Translations under genes and position numbers: made by a program
The notes under the pieces: model-generated
What the model saw: only the letters and a program-made list of their open reading frames with translations
Database searches by the model: none
What the model was told of the DNA's origin: nothing
Assembly (NCBI GenBank): GCA_934394585.1
Contig: CAKRQU010000007.1
Span: 10,807-74,806 of the forward strand
DNA length: 64,000 bases
Direction of reading: 5' to 3'
Source: an uncultured Eubacteriales bacterium
Lineage (GTDB): Bacteria; Bacillota; Clostridia; Oscillospirales; CAG-272
Part shown: in pieces, positions 25,954 to 36,580 of the stretch
How the letters are laid out: each line of letters begins with the position of its first letter
How positions within the stretch are numbered: the first letter of the stretch is position 1

Positions 25954-26967
25954 TTGACCATAGCGGAACAGAATATGGAAACGGAAGAGAAAATGCTTTC
26001 TCCTTTTGCCTGTCTTGCAAAAAATTCACGCGGCAGAGAAATACCGATACCACCGTGCGAGGTTAGGACGGTTTTTCAGCGCGACAGAGACAGGATAGTA
26101 CATGCAAAATCTTTTCGGCGACTGATGCACAAAACGCAGGTTTTCCTTTCGCCGGAGGACGATCATTACAGAACAAGACTGACACATACGCTGGAGGTTA
26201 CGCAGATAGCGAAAACAATAGCGCGCGGTCTGCGCCTGAACGAGGATCTCTGCGAGGCGGCGGCTCTCGGGCACGATCTGGGGCATACGCCTTTCGGACA
26301 TGCGGGGGAAAAGGTTTTGCAGGAAAATTTCTCGCCGGATTTCACTCATTACAGGCAGAGCCTGCGCGTGGTGGAAAAGCTGGAAAACGGCGGCAAGGGG
26401 CTGAATCTCACTTTTGAAGTGCGCGACGGGATAGTCCACCATTCCGGTTCCATACGCAAACCGTCCGGCGCTGCCACGCTGGAGGGCTCGGTGGTGAAAT
26501 TTTCCGACAAGATAGCGTATATCAATCACGATATAGACGACGCCATACGCGGAAAAATCCTTTCCGAGGACGATATCCCGCGCGAGCTTTCCGATATACT
26601 CGGATATACCCATTCCGAGAGGATAGCCACCATGGTAAAGGATCTGATATACACGAGCGAGGGAAAGCCCGTGATAGCCATGTCGCCCGAAATACTGGAC
26701 GCCACAGACAGGCTGCGCGCCTTTCTGCACGAGAATGTCTATATAAATCCCGCGGCAAAGGCAGAGGAAATACATGCCATGGATATGCTGGCGAAGCTCT
26801 ATGAATATCTCGTGAAAAATCCCGAGAAGATGCCCGAGGAATTTCTGCATGACGACGGAGACAGCATCGAGCGAAAAGCGGCGGACTATATAGCGGGCAT
26901 GACGGACAGATATGCAATAAATCTTTTTGAAGATCTTTTCATACCAAAGCTCTGGAAACTGAAATAA
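25954..26967 (+). CDS. Deoxyguanosinetriphosphate triphosphohydrolase-like HD hydrolase
   Basis: A 337-residue Dgt-like HD enzyme, expected to remove triphosphate from dNTPs. Signatures: GREIP...RTVFQRDRDRIVHAKSFRRL, KTQVF, RTRLTHTLEV (first His), and ALGHDLGHTPFGHAGE (HD). The TTG at 25954 lies 8 nt behind AAGGTG; the long upstream in-frame extension overlaps yigZ and looks non-coding. It precedes dnaG, as in many Clostridia and Bacilli, suggesting coupling of dNTP control with replication. Confidence 0.93.
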   Translation: MTIAEQNMETEEKMLSPFACLAKNSRGREIPIPPCEVRTVFQRDRDRIVHAKSFRRLMHKTQVFLSPEDDHYRTRLTHTLEVTQIAKTIARGLRLNEDLCEAAALGHDLGHTPFGHAGEKVLQENFSPDFTHYRQSLRVVEKLENGGKGLNLTFEVRDGIVHHSGSIRKPSGAATLEGSVVKFSDKIAYINHDIDDAIRGKILSEDDIPRELSDILGYTHSERIATMVKDLIYTSEGKPVIAMSPEILDATDRLRAFLHENVYINPAAKAEEIHAMDMLAKLYEYLVKNPEKMPEEFLHDDGDSIERKAADYIAGMTDRYAINLFEDLFIPKLWKLK

Positions 26968-27001
26968 AAAGGCGCGGATACGCCCGAAGGGAGGCGGAAT
27001 T

Positions 27002-28768
27002 TTGAAATTCACACCGGGCTTTATAGAAGAAGTAAAATACAGAAATCCGATAGAGTCGGTGATTTCATCTTATGTGAATCTCAAAAGAGCCGGCTCCAAT
27101 ATGACGGGTCTGTGCCCGTTTCACAATGAAAAAACGCCGTCGTTTTTCGTTTTCGGAAATACGGAAACATATCATTGCTTCGGATGCGGAGCGGGCGGCG
27201 ATGTGATAACATTTATAATGAGCGCGGAAAATCTCGATTATCCCTCCGCTGTGGAGTTTCTTTGCAAGCGCGCGGGAATGGAAATGCCTGCGGAAAGCGC
27301 CTCCGACAAAAGCGAGCTGGCGCTGCGTTCGCGCATATATGCGCTAAATAAAGAGGCGGCGAGATTTTTTCACAAAACCCTTTTTGAAAAGGGCAGCGAG
27401 CAGGCGCGCGCTTATCTGGAAAAAAGAAAGGTCAGCGCGGCGGCGATAAAGGCTTTCGGTCTGGGTTACGCGCCGAAAACATTTGATACGCTGCGAAAGC
27501 ACATGCTTTCGCAGGGCTTTACCGATGAGGAACTGCGGATAGCATTTCTCTGCGGAAAAAGCGAGAAAAACGGCAGGACATATTATTTCGACTATTTCCG
27601 CGGGAGGATAATTTTCCCGATAATAGATAATTTCCATAATGTGATAGCTTTCGGCGGCAGAGCGATGGACGATGACGGACCGAAATATCTGAATACATCG
27701 GATACGCCTGTTTTCAAAAAGAGCAGAAATCTTTTTGCGCTGAATATAGCGCGTTCGTATTGCTCGGATTATATGATATTGTGCGAGGGATATATGGATG
27801 TGATATCCATGCATTCGGCGGGATTTTCTTCTGCTGTGGCTACTCTCGGAACGGCGCTGACGCCCGAGCAGGCGCGCATAATGGCGAAATATACAAAAAC
27901 CGTGGTCGTTTCCTACGACAATGACGATGCCGGTATGGCGGCGGCAAAGCGTGCCATTCCCATACTGACAAAAGCGGGGCTGGAGGTTCGCGTGCTTCAG
28001 ATGAGCGGCGCAAAGGACCCCGACGAATACATAAAGAAATTCGGCGCGGACAAATTCCGTCGCCTCGTGGATGGAAGCACGGGAAAGCTGGAATATCTCT
28101 GCGACAGCGTGCTGAAAAAATACAACATACTCATACCCGAGGAAAAAGTGCGCGCGGCAAATGAACTTTGCCGGATAGCGGCCGATATCTATTCCGATGT
28201 GGAGCGCGATGTCTATGTTTCGCGCATAGCGGAAAAGCTTTCGCTCCCCGTGGATACCGTGCGAAACGATGTGCGCCGCATACGTTACAGCAAGGAAAAG
28301 CAGGAAAAAAACGAGGAAAAACGGAAAATAATCGAGCAGTCGCTCGGATACGGCGACAGGGTAAACAAAGATTACATAAAAAATGCAAGAGCGGCAAAGG
28401 CGGAGGAAACCATACTCGGAATACTGCTTCTCATGCCGGAATATATCTCCGATATCAAGCGGGGAAAAATTTCGCTTTCGCCAGATGATTTTGTCACGGA
28501 ATTCAACAGGCGCGTTTTCACGGAGCTTATTTCCGGAGAGGAGCCGCCGGGACTGGGAATACTCGGCGAAAGCTTCACGGCGGAGGAAATGGCGCGCATA
28601 GTGAGAATGCAGACGGCACGCGCCCAGCTTTCGCAGAATGACGCATCAGTCATAAACGAAAATATAAAAACTCTGCAAACGGAAAAGGAAGACAAAAGAT
28701 CCGAAGCGGATATAGACGACACACTGAATATACTGAAACGCAAAAAGCAAACGGAGGAAACCAAATGA
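27002..28768 (+). CDS. dnaG: DNA primase
   Basis: A 588-residue primase that makes RNA primers at the fork. CHC2 zinc finger (about 38-62: [16 protein letters not shown]), catalytic RNAP core with [24 protein letters not shown] domain with LCEGYMDVI and SYDNDDAG, and a C-terminal DnaB-binding segment (about 450-588). TTG start at 27002 behind GGAGGCGG. It overlaps rpoD by 4 nt. Confidence 0.97.
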   Translation: MKFTPGFIEEVKYRNPIESVISSYVNLKRAGSNMTGLCPFHNEKTPSFFVFGNTETYHCFGCGAGGDVITFIMSAENLDYPSAVEFLCKRAGMEMPAESASDKSELALRSRIYALNKEAARFFHKTLFEKGSEQARAYLEKRKVSAAAIKAFGLGYAPKTFDTLRKHMLSQGFTDEELRIAFLCGKSEKNGRTYYFDYFRGRIIFPIIDNFHNVIAFGGRAMDDDGPKYLNTSDTPVFKKSRNLFALNIARSYCSDYMILCEGYMDVISMHSAGFSSAVATLGTALTPEQARIMAKYTKTVVVSYDNDDAGMAAAKRAIPILTKAGLEVRVLQMSGAKDPDEYIKKFGADKFRRLVDGSTGKLEYLCDSVLKKYNILIPEEKVRAANELCRIAADIYSDVERDVYVSRIAEKLSLPVDTVRNDVRRIRYSKEKQEKNEEKRKIIEQSLGYGDRVNKDYIKNARAAKAEETILGILLLMPEYISDIKRGKISLSPDDFVTEFNRRVFTELISGEEPPGLGILGESFTAEEMARIVRMQTARAQLSQNDASVINENIKTLQTEKEDKRSEADIDDTLNILKRKKQTEETK

Positions 28769-29973
28769 ACAATTTTACGGAAATCGAAGGCGTAAAGGAA
28801 AAGGACGCCGAAAAGGACGTTGCGGCGGAGGCTGAGACCGAAATAAAAGCGCAAAACGAAGGCGGCACGGAAGCGAAGCAGCATAAAAACGAAATGCAGG
28901 AGCTGATAGAGCGCGCAAAGGCGAAGGGCTCTGTTTCAAGCAGCGAAATAATGTCCGTCATCGGCGACACGGATTATGATATCGACGCAGTGGACAAGCT
29001 TTACGAAACGCTTGAAAATATGGGCATAGATATCACAGAATGTTTTGATGATATAGATGATATAGCCGACGACGATATAGAAAATGATATCGAAAGCTAC
29101 GAAAGCGCGGAAAATATGGAGCAGATTCTCGCGCAGGAGGGGCTGGCGATAGACGACCCCGTAAAAATGTATCTGAAGGAAATAGGCAAAGTGCCGCTGC
29201 TCGCTCCGGAACGAGAACAGGAGCTTTCCAAAAGAATGTCCGAGGGCGATGAAGCCGCAAAGCAGGAGCTGGTAGAGGCAAACCTCCGTCTTGTCGTAAG
29301 CATAGCAAAGCGCTATCTCGGAAAAGGGCTTTTCTTCCTCGATCTCATTCAGGAAGGAAACCTCGGTCTGATGAAGGCTGTTTCGAAATTTGACTATACA
29401 AAGGGATATAAATTTTCCACCTACGCGACATGGTGGATACGTCAGGCGATAACCCGCGCCATAGCCGACCAGGCGAGAACAATCCGTATACCCGTGCACA
29501 TGGTGGAAACCATTCATAAAGTGACAAAGGTTTCGCGCCAGATGCTTCAGGAGGAGGGCAGAGAATGCTCGCCCGACGAAATAGCAAAGAAAATGGGCAT
29601 GAGCCCCGAAAAGGTGCGCGAAATAATAAAAATCGCGCAGGATCCCATTTCGCTCGAAACGCCCGTCGGCGAAGAAGAGGACAGCCATATAGGCGATTTC
29701 ATAGAGGACAACACATCTCCCGCGCCTGCGGAGGCGACATCGTATACGCTCCTGCGCGAGCAGCTCAGCGAGGTGCTTCATACGCTTACTCCGAGAGAGG
29801 AAAGCGTGCTTCGCCTGCGTTTCGGTCTGGAGGACGGAAGAACACGCACGCTCGAGGAAGTAGGTCAGCAGTTCAATATCACGAGAGAGCGCATAAGACA
29901 GATAGAAGCCAAGGCTCTGCGCAAGCTGCGCCACCCCAGCCGCTCCAAAAAGCTCAGAGATTATCTGGATTGA
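28765..29973 (+). CDS. rpoD: Primary sigma factor RpoD (sigma-A)
   Basis: A 402-residue housekeeping sigma factor. An acidic N-terminal region 1.1 (Asp/Glu-rich, about 1-115) precedes region 1.2 ([16 protein letters not shown]), region 2 ([41 protein letters not shown]), region 3 and region 4 ([27 protein letters not shown]). The ATGA overlap with dnaG gives translational coupling, as in the classic macromolecular synthesis operon. Confidence 0.98.
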   Translation: MNNFTEIEGVKEKDAEKDVAAEAETEIKAQNEGGTEAKQHKNEMQELIERAKAKGSVSSSEIMSVIGDTDYDIDAVDKLYETLENMGIDITECFDDIDDIADDDIENDIESYESAENMEQILAQEGLAIDDPVKMYLKEIGKVPLLAPEREQELSKRMSEGDEAAKQELVEANLRLVVSIAKRYLGKGLFFLDLIQEGNLGLMKAVSKFDYTKGYKFSTYATWWIRQAITRAIADQARTIRIPVHMVETIHKVTKVSRQMLQEEGRECSPDEIAKKMGMSPEKVREIIKIAQDPISLETPVGEEEDSHIGDFIEDNTSPAPAEATSYTLLREQLSEVLHTLTPREESVLRLRFGLEDGRTRTLEEVGQQFNITRERIRQIEAKALRKLRHPSRSKKLRDYLD

Positions 29974-30040
29974 CGGTAAAAACAAGCTCTTTTAGGGAAT
30001 ATATATAATAATTGCGTACTTGTTTTGGATGATTTACACA

Positions 30041-30069
30041 TTGACAGATTTGTGTATTTGATGTAAAAT
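30041..30069 (+). promoter_or_regulatory. Promoter of the 1083-residue lipoprotein gene
   Basis: TTGACA (30041-30046), 17-nt spacer, TAAAAT (30064-30069). Confidence 0.8.
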
Positions 30070-30138
30070 AAAATAGATAAATATTGGGGAAGTGTTCCCA
30101 CACGAAATTTTGCAGGAAATCATACCCGGAGGTATACC

Positions 30139-33100
30139 ATGCTTAAAAAAATCATAAGCCTTGCACTTTGTGTTGTCATGCTCGCCTGTGCCGTGCTTTT
30201 TACAGCCTGCGGTGAATACGAAGAAAAAAAGGAAACCGGCACTGTACCGACGACCATAAGCATCGTCGGCATAACGGAAAAATCCACAAAGCAGGAGGAT
30301 GTTGCCGCAGTAGAGGCGGCTCTGAACGAGATAACAAAGGCAAGATACAAAATAGCCATAAATCTCACTCTCGTCACAATGGATGAATACTACGACCTCG
30401 TGGACGAAAGAATCAAGACTGCCGAGTATTACAAAAACGTAGACGCGGCTATACTTAATTACAACAATTACATGACGCAGAAAGCGAAAAGCAGCGCCGA
30501 TGCCATCCAGAGCAGCAAGAACTCCAAAAAGAAATGGGTAAAAACCATTCAGACGGTAGCCGCTTCCACGCTCAGCACCAGACCCGTTTATACGGCTGAG
30601 GAAACCACCGTTTATGAGGACGGCACTATAGAAACCGTTTATCCCGAGGCTTCGTCGCCCATAGACATAGTTATGATTTCCGGAAGAGAAATGTACGATA
30701 AATTCGATTCCATGGATCTTCTCAACTCCGTGAAAACATCGCTCAGCACAAATCCGAAGCTGAAGCAGTATATTTATCCCACATTTTTCGAGGAGCTGGA
30801 AAATATCACGGGCGACGTGAAAGCCGTACCGAATAATAACCTGCTCGCAAATTACAAATATCTTATCGTAAACAAAAAGCTCGCCGACAAATACGACTAC
30901 AATGTCACTTCTTTCTCCGATTATAACGACCTCGGCGAATTTCTCGCAAAGGTTAAAGAGGGCGAAGAGAATGTAAAGCCTTTTGCCGAGAAGCCCGATG
31001 CACTCGGTATTTACTATGCTTTTTCCGAGGATATAGCGATAGGCACTTATTTCAATCCCATTTACGGTTACGACACGGAAGAGGGAACGAGCTTTACCGT
31101 ATCCAATCTTTTTGAGGTTCCGCAGTATACGAGATATCTCCGCACGATGGAGGATTATACAAACAAGGGATACTTCGACGGCGATTCCGACGATTTTGCC
31201 GTAAAGGTTGTCACGGGCGACGCCTCCGTGGAAGCAATGTACGGCGGCGACGACGGCGATTATTATGTAAAGGTTATACAGAATCCTTTTGTTACCGAAG
31301 AAGTTATTTTCAGAGGCATGCTCGCCATAACAAACTATACTTCCAACTATGAAAGAGCGCTTTCCATAGTGGAAATGATGAATACCGACTCTCAGGTGAA
31401 AAACCTGCTCCAGTACGGTATCCAGGGCAAAAACTACAAAGTGAATGCCGACGGCACGATAACAAGACTCAATCATGACTACATGATGGACAACAATCTC
31501 ACGGGTAACGTTTACATGGGTTATCCCGAGGAGGGCATGTCCGCCGACGCATGGAGCTATGTAAAGCAGACAAACCTTGAATCCGCCGCTTCTCCGTTCC
31601 TGATTTATGATATAACCGATGCGAAGATAGACTCTCTGATGGACGATATAATAAAGAGAGCGATAATGAACGAGGCGCTCGCTCCGCAGGGAATAAGCTA
31701 CGACACTTATGTGGACGCACAGGGTACTGCCGACGGTGAAAAATATCACTCCAAGTTCCGTAAAAACAACGAAACTTTCTTTAAAGAAAAACTCGCACAA
31801 GCAGGCGTTGTTTCCAGCTCGATAAACAGCGTTTTCAATAACCTCACCCACAAAATTTATAATGTGGAATGGTATGAAAAAACTTATGTCAACTATGTAA
31901 AAGAGCAGAAATTCAGCAATATAAGCACCGAAAGCGGTATAGACGCGCTCATAAAGAAAGAAATCGCTTCCGTTGTAGGCGTGGTATACGGCAAAGACGA
32001 AAGCAAGAGCAACTCTTTCGAAGCATTCCGTGAAAACGCTCAGGATTATTATTCCAATATCGAGCATCTGAGAATAATGACAAAGCTCACGATATTCAAG
32101 GATATGAGCGAAGAGGATCTCGCAAAATACGACAATCTCTCAAATACGGATTTCGAGCAGGCTGTATTCGAATACGTAAAGCAGAACTATATAGAAGAAA
32201 ACAACATCACCGATGAAGCTTATGACAAGCTGATAAAGGACTTCATCGCAAGCACTATCACCCAGATAGACAATCTCACAAAGAAAACCTACAGCATCTC
32301 ATGGGATGTATATCAGGAAACAAAATCCTCCGCTATGGTATTCCAGAATGCCGCAGAAAAGCTGAAATCCGCTTACGGCGAGCTTCTTCTCACGAAGAAC
32401 AGCCAGAGCGATATAGACGCGATGGACGCGCTGGAGCTTTGCGATGCAGTTCACGAGGTTCTGTATGCAAAATATCTTTCCGAAAACGGAACGACAAAGA
32501 AATATTTCGAAGATGAGCTGAAAGATATCATAGCCGCTCCCACGGGTCTTACCTACATGGATATGATAGCAAAGAGGGCGGACAGCATAACCTACGGCGG
32601 ATATATGTCCAAAGTAAGAAGCAAATACAAATCCGTGATAGTTGCCGCTTATTCTCTCGAAGAATACAAGGCGGGAACAGATGCGATTTCCAATGACGAT
32701 GTAATAAATACCATACTTGACCACCTGATAGAAGAGCGCACGGGCATTTACAAAGAAATGCGCGGCGTGATGGGCATGAGCGAATCCGAGTATAAAGAAG
32801 CATCCGAGGATATGCAGAATTTCAAATCCTTCGCACGCAAAATGCGCGATGATGCTTACTATACGCTCGCTACCGAATATACGGCAGCACAGATAGATTC
32901 CTTCAATCTCAATGATGTGGACAGCATAGTTTACGACATAATGTCGAGAACAGGTTTCTATACAAACGTAATGGCTCAGTATGTCGGCAAGGAACTCGGC
33001 GGCAGAAGCGGCTACATGAATGCGAAGAGTAAATCCGTAAAATATACGGAAGCGATGAATAAGCTCATTGCCAGATACGAATCCGATTTTGTGGCTGCCG

Positions 33101-33390
33101 GCTATACGATGACCGAAATCAGAAGCATGAACCCCGAGGATGTCGAAACAATCATCTACGATCTGCTTCATGACAAATACACGGCTCAGTTCAGCCAGAT
33201 AAACGATCTTCTCAAGGATGCATGCAAAAAGTATATAAGCGGCATTGATACGACAGAAGACGTAGGCACGCTTTGCGACGAAGCCGCAAAGGCACTGAAT
33301 GACGACGGTCTTTTCAGATCCGTAGTGGAAACGCTCGCAAGACAGGTAAAAGAAAAACTCGCTGCACTTGAATCGGCAAACAGCAAATAA
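30139..33390 (+). CDS. Large lipoprotein: solute-binding domain plus long helical C-terminal half
   Basis: A 1083-residue protein with signal peptide and lipobox Cys24 (LFTACGE). Residues about 40-520 look like a type I solute-binding protein of the carbohydrate family: AAVEAALNEITKARYKI, PIDIVMISGREMYDKF, VPNNNLLANYKYLIVNKKLAD, and late RGMLAITNYTSNYERALSIVEMM with YMGYPEEG. Residues 520-1083 are a Lys/Glu/Tyr-rich, probably all-helical region that I do not recognise. Ordinary binding proteins are 400-550 residues. No permease or ATPase is adjacent, so it may be a sensor, scaffold or partner of a remote transporter. Ribosome binding site GGAGGT; own promoter and terminator. Codon choice suggests good expression. 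Confidence 0.8.
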   Translation: MLKKIISLALCVVMLACAVLFTACGEYEEKKETGTVPTTISIVGITEKSTKQEDVAAVEAALNEITKARYKIAINLTLVTMDEYYDLVDERIKTAEYYKNVDAAILNYNNYMTQKAKSSADAIQSSKNSKKKWVKTIQTVAASTLSTRPVYTAEETTVYEDGTIETVYPEASSPIDIVMISGREMYDKFDSMDLLNSVKTSLSTNPKLKQYIYPTFFEELENITGDVKAVPNNNLLANYKYLIVNKKLADKYDYNVTSFSDYNDLGEFLAKVKEGEENVKPFAEKPDALGIYYAFSEDIAIGTYFNPIYGYDTEEGTSFTVSNLFEVPQYTRYLRTMEDYTNKGYFDGDSDDFAVKVVTGDASVEAMYGGDDGDYYVKVIQNPFVTEEVIFRGMLAITNYTSNYERALSIVEMMNTDSQVKNLLQYGIQGKNYKVNADGTITRLNHDYMMDNNLTGNVYMGYPEEGMSADAWSYVKQTNLESAASPFLIYDITDAKIDSLMDDIIKRAIMNEALAPQGISYDTYVDAQGTADGEKYHSKFRKNNETFFKEKLAQAGVVSSSINSVFNNLTHKIYNVEWYEKTYVNYVKEQKFSNISTESGIDALIKKEIASVVGVVYGKDESKSNSFEAFRENAQDYYSNIEHLRIMTKLTIFKDMSEEDLAKYDNLSNTDFEQAVFEYVKQNYIEENNITDEAYDKLIKDFIASTITQIDNLTKKTYSISWDVYQETKSSAMVFQNAAEKLKSAYGELLLTKNSQSDIDAMDALELCDAVHEVLYAKYLSENGTTKKYFEDELKDIIAAPTGLTYMDMIAKRADSITYGGYMSKVRSKYKSVIVAAYSLEEYKAGTDAISNDDVINTILDHLIEERTGIYKEMRGVMGMSESEYKEASEDMQNFKSFARKMRDDAYYTLATEYTAAQIDSFNLNDVDSIVYDIMSRTGFYTNVMAQYVGKELGGRSGYMNAKSKSVKYTEAMNKLIARYESDFVAAGYTMTEIRSMNPEDVETIIYDLLHDKYTAQFSQINDLLKDACKKYISGIDTTEDVGTLCDEAAKALNDDGLFRSVVETLARQVKEKLAALESANSK

Positions 33391-33408
33391 AAGCAATCAT
33401 AAGAAATC

Positions 33409-33470
33409 AAAACTCCGACAGCGCTCAAAGGCTGTCGGAGTTTTTGTTTGATACAAAGCGCAAAAAACCG
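33409..33470 (-). repeat. Small repeated hairpin element, copy 2 (bidirectional terminator)
   Basis: ACTCCGACAG (33412-33421) pairs with CTGTCGGAGT (33432-33441), then TTTTTGTTTG. Read on the minus strand it matches 21772-21825, including TGTATCAAAC. It lies between the convergent large lipoprotein gene and the small gene at 33494, and can terminate both. Confidence 0.7.
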
Positions 33471-33493
33471 CCATGGGCGAATAAAACTCGCAC

Positions 33494-33721
33494 TTATCGT
33501 GCTTTTTTGTGTTTTGAAGCTTGATTGAGCGCTGTCACGGGTATATCGTAAATATCCGTATAAGCCTCTGCTTCGGCACCGTTTTCCGGTATATGCTGGG
33601 TTATGCCCGTGCATTCGTTTGCGCATGCTATGGGATTTGATGTGAGTGCATCCCGCGAATAGCGGCAGGGATCATTCATTTTTATTGTTCTTTTTGCTTT
33701 TGCTTCTTTTCCGGGTATCAT
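33494..33721 (-). CDS. Small protein of unknown function
   Basis: A 75-residue protein starting MIPGKEAKAKRTIKMNDP. No signal peptide or membrane segment. A basic N-terminus is followed by NDPCRYSRDALTSNPIACANECTG (two Cys four residues apart in ACANEC, plus an earlier one) and an acidic, Tyr-rich tail EAEAYTDIYDIP. I call it real because GGAGG sits 8 nt before the ATG and a terminator follows the stop. Three Cys may bind metal, but no family is recognised. Confidence 0.65.
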   Translation of the reverse strand: MIPGKEAKAKRTIKMNDPCRYSRDALTSNPIACANECTGITQHIPENGAEAEAYTDIYDIPVTALNQASKHKKAR

Positions 33722-33790
33722 ATTATCATCCTCCGTTCATGATTATTTTTATCAATCGGGTGTTTTTTATACCGTATTTTCAAAATAGAC

Positions 33791-33819
33791 TTGAATTTGA
33801 ACGGCTTTTGTTATATAAT
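33791..33819 (+). promoter_or_regulatory. prfA operon promoter
   Basis: TTGAAT (33791-33796), 17-nt spacer, TATAAT (33814-33819). Confidence 0.82.
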
Positions 33820-33863
33820 GTAAATTGATAAGATAGGCGAATTCATTAGAAGGAAAAATTTTC

Positions 33864-34958
33864 ATGCTTGAAAAACTGAAAGAAATAGAAGAAAAATTTG
33901 TAGGGATAGAAGCCGAGCTGGCAAAGCCGGAGATTGTTTCGGACAAAGATAAATTCCGCGCGCTGATGAAGGAGCACAAAACACTCCTGCCGATAGTGGA
34001 AAAATACAGAAGTTACTGCGCGGAAAAGAAAAACGAAACGGACGCCGAGGAGATTTTGACCGAAACGCACGATCCCGAAATGAAGAAAATGGCACAGGAG
34101 GAAAGAGCGGCATCAAAAGAAAAATGCAGGGAGTATCTCGACGAGCTCCAGCTTTTGCTTTTGCCGCACGACCCGAATGACGACAAAAACGTAATAATAG
34201 AGATACGCGGGGGCGCAGGCGGCGACGAAGCGGCGCTTTTTGCCTATAATCTCTACCGCATGTATACGATGTATGCCGCTTCCGTCGGCTGGAAAACCGA
34301 AATAATAGAGCTGAACGAAACTGAGCTGGGCGGTTTTAAAGAGGTTTCGTTCCTCGTGGAGGGAGAGGGCGCATATTCAAAGCTGAAATTCGAAAGCGGA
34401 GTGCACAGAGTGCAGCGCGTCCCCGAAACGGAGGCGAGCGGCAGAATACACACATCCACCGTGACGGTGGCTGTGCTTCCCGAAGCGGAGGATATAGAAA
34501 TAGAGATAAATCCTGCGGATATAAAACTGGAATCATGCAAAAGCAGCGGCGCCGGCGGTCAGCACGTAAACAAAACGGAAAGCGCCGTGCGTCTGACGCA
34601 CAAGCCCACCGGCATAGTAATAGAATGTCAGGAGGAGCGCAGCCAGTTTAAAAACAGAGACAAGGCAATGAAATTGCTCCGCACCAAGCTTTACGACATG
34701 GAGAGGACAAAGCGCGACAGCGAGCTTGCTTCTGCGCGCAAAAGTCAGGTCGGCACAGGCGATCGGAGCGAGAGAATAAGGACATACAACTATCCGCAGG
34801 GGCGCATCACCGACCACAGGATAGGACTGACGGTATATAATTTCGAAAACTTTCTCGCGGGCGACATCGGCGCTATGATAAACGCATTGACAGCCGCCGA
34901 TACGGCGGAAAAGCTGAAGGGCAACGGCAATGAAAACAGAGATAATAAAAATAAATGA
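33864..34958 (+). CDS. prfA: Peptide chain release factor 1
   Basis: A 364-residue class I release factor for UAA/UAG. An N-terminal helical domain precedes the catalytic GGQ in SSGAGGQHVNKTESAVR. The long N-domain and the REIRGGAGGDEAALFA-type block (here IEIRGGAGGDEAALFA) fit RF1. The RF1 tripeptide region is around VHRVQRVPETEASGRIHTS. Ribosome binding site AGAAGGA. It overlaps the next gene by 29 nt. Confidence 0.96.
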   Translation: MLEKLKEIEEKFVGIEAELAKPEIVSDKDKFRALMKEHKTLLPIVEKYRSYCAEKKNETDAEEILTETHDPEMKKMAQEERAASKEKCREYLDELQLLLLPHDPNDDKNVIIEIRGGAGGDEAALFAYNLYRMYTMYAASVGWKTEIIELNETELGGFKEVSFLVEGEGAYSKLKFESGVHRVQRVPETEASGRIHTSTVTVAVLPEAEDIEIEINPADIKLESCKSSGAGGQHVNKTESAVRLTHKPTGIVIECQEERSQFKNRDKAMKLLRTKLYDMERTKRDSELASARKSQVGTGDRSERIRTYNYPQGRITDHRIGLTVYNFENFLAGDIGAMINALTAADTAEKLKGNGNENRDNKNK

Positions 34959-35982
34959 CGGCGAGCCGAGCGCGGAGCTGCTGGAACGCGCGGCAGAGGT
35001 AATACGCGGCGGAGGACTGGTGGCTTTTCCGACGGAAACGGTTTACGGACTGGGCGCAAACGGGCTGGATGCCGCGGCGAGCTCTAAAATTTATGCGGCA
35101 AAGGGTAGACCGAGCGACAATCCTCTTATTCTGCATATAGACGAGCCTTCAAAAGCGGAACTGTATGCATACACATGTGAGGAATACTACGCTCTGGCAA
35201 GAAAATTCATGCCGGGTCCGCTCACGGTGATATTGCCAAAGCGCGATATCGTGCCGAAAACCACTACGGGCGGACTTTGCAGCGTGGCTTTGCGATGCCC
35301 CGTAAACAAAACGGCGCGTGAATTTATTGAAATATGCGATCTGCCCATAGCGGCGCCGAGCGCAAATATATCGGGAAAACCGAGCCCGACATGTGCGGCG
35401 CATGTTTTGCATGATATGGACGGGCGCATAGATATGATAATAGACGGCGGAGAATGCGATATCGGCGTGGAATCCACTATAGTGGAGCTGAAAAACGGGA
35501 AAGCGACGCTTCTTCGTCCCGGCGCGATAACGCTCGAAATGTTGCGCGGGGTTCTCGGCGATGTCGCTGTGGATCCCACAGTCACGCACATACCGGAGGC
35601 GGGCATGGTGCCGAAAGCCCCGGGAATGAAATACCGGCATTATGCGCCGAGTGCGCCGACGTTTCTTCTTTGCGACGATAAAAGCAGTGATTTTGATATG
35701 CGCGCCGTGCGTTTTCTGGACGCGAAAAAGCGCGAGGACGACAAAACAGGCATACTTTGCTTTGAGGAATACATGCCGGAGCTGGCGGGAAAATACACCG
35801 TAAGCCTCGGCGCCAAGAATAACGAGAGGGAACACGCAAAAAGGCTTTTTGCCGCATTGCGCAGATTTGACGAAATGGGAGTTTCCCGCATATATGCCAC
35901 CGTTTCGAGCACGGGCGATGAGGGGCTTGCCTTTTACAACAGGATGCTGAAGGCTTCCGGCTACAATACGGTGGAAATATGA
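34930..35982 (+). CDS. L-threonylcarbamoyladenylate synthase, long Sua5 form
   Basis: A 350-residue enzyme making threonylcarbamoyl-AMP from Thr, bicarbonate and ATP for the t6A37 tRNA modification. The YrdC domain (about 10-205) has GGGLVAFPTETVYGLGANG, KGRPSDNPLILHI and PSANISGKPSPT. The linker and C-terminal Sua5 domain (about 240-350) begin near APGMKYRHYAPSAP. It begins inside prfA, so it is translationally coupled. The prfA-sua5 pair recalls the B. subtilis prfA-prmC-ywlC region, without prmC here. Confidence 0.94.
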   Translation: MKTEIIKINDGEPSAELLERAAEVIRGGGLVAFPTETVYGLGANGLDAAASSKIYAAKGRPSDNPLILHIDEPSKAELYAYTCEEYYALARKFMPGPLTVILPKRDIVPKTTTGGLCSVALRCPVNKTAREFIEICDLPIAAPSANISGKPSPTCAAHVLHDMDGRIDMIIDGGECDIGVESTIVELKNGKATLLRPGAITLEMLRGVLGDVAVDPTVTHIPEAGMVPKAPGMKYRHYAPSAPTFLLCDDKSSDFDMRAVRFLDAKKREDDKTGILCFEEYMPELAGKYTVSLGAKNNEREHAKRLFAALRRFDEMGVSRIYATVSSTGDEGLAFYNRMLKASGYNTVEI

Positions 35983-36007
35983 AAACGAAAGCGGCACGGT
36001 GGTTTAT

Positions 36008-36580
36008 ATGATTATCGGAATAACGGGCGGCAGCGGCAGCGGAAAAAGCAGACTCGCATCACTTTTTGCCGCGGACGGATTTTATATCATAGATTGCGAT
36101 GCGCTGGTGCACAGCCTGTATGGGACGGACGAATATAAAAAAGCCATACTGCGGGCTTTTCCCGATGCATCAGACGGCGGCGAAATAAGCCGCGCGAGGC
36201 TTGCAAAAATCGTTTTTTCCGATCCCGCAATGCTGAAAAAACTGAATGAAACGGTTTTGCCAATGATACGCGCGGCAGTGCTTTCCGCGGCGGAAAGCGC
36301 GCGGGGATATCGCGGCACGGTACTCGATGCGCCGACGCTTTTCGAGGCGGGGCTGGAAAAGGAATGCGATTTTGTGATAGGCGTGACCGCAAAAAAAGAG
36401 CTGCGCACGGGGCGCATACGTCTGCGCGACGGCATTTCGGAAGAAGCGGCGCTGGCACGCATAAATTCCCAGAAAAGCGATGATTTTTACATGGCAAACT
36501 GCGACTTCACGGTTTCAAATAACGACGACGGGGAACTGGAGCGGGAATACACCGATATTATAAAAAAGATTGGAGCCTGA
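36008..36580 (+). CDS. coaE: Dephospho-CoA kinase
   Basis: A 190-residue P-loop kinase for the last step of CoA synthesis. Walker A GGSGSGKS near residue 8, IIDCDALVHSLY substrate segment, VLDAPTLFEAGLE. The ATG at 36008 follows GGTGG closely; the GTG at 35999 is an alternative with no better site. The gene ends in TGATG overlapping the transglycosylase start. Confidence 0.93.
   Translation: MIIGITGGSGSGKSRLASLFAADGFYIIDCDALVHSLYGTDEYKKAILRAFPDASDGGEISRARLAKIVFSDPAMLKKLNETVLPMIRAAVLSAAESARGYRGTVLDAPTLFEAGLEKECDFVIGVTAKKELRTGRIRLRDGISEEAALARINSQKSDDFYMANCDFTVSNNDDGELEREYTDIIKKIGA

Noticed and set aside
30034..32067. 677-codon ORF antisense to the large lipoprotein
   Set aside because: Mirror of the strong codon bias of the plus-strand gene, which has promoter, ribosome binding site and signal peptide.
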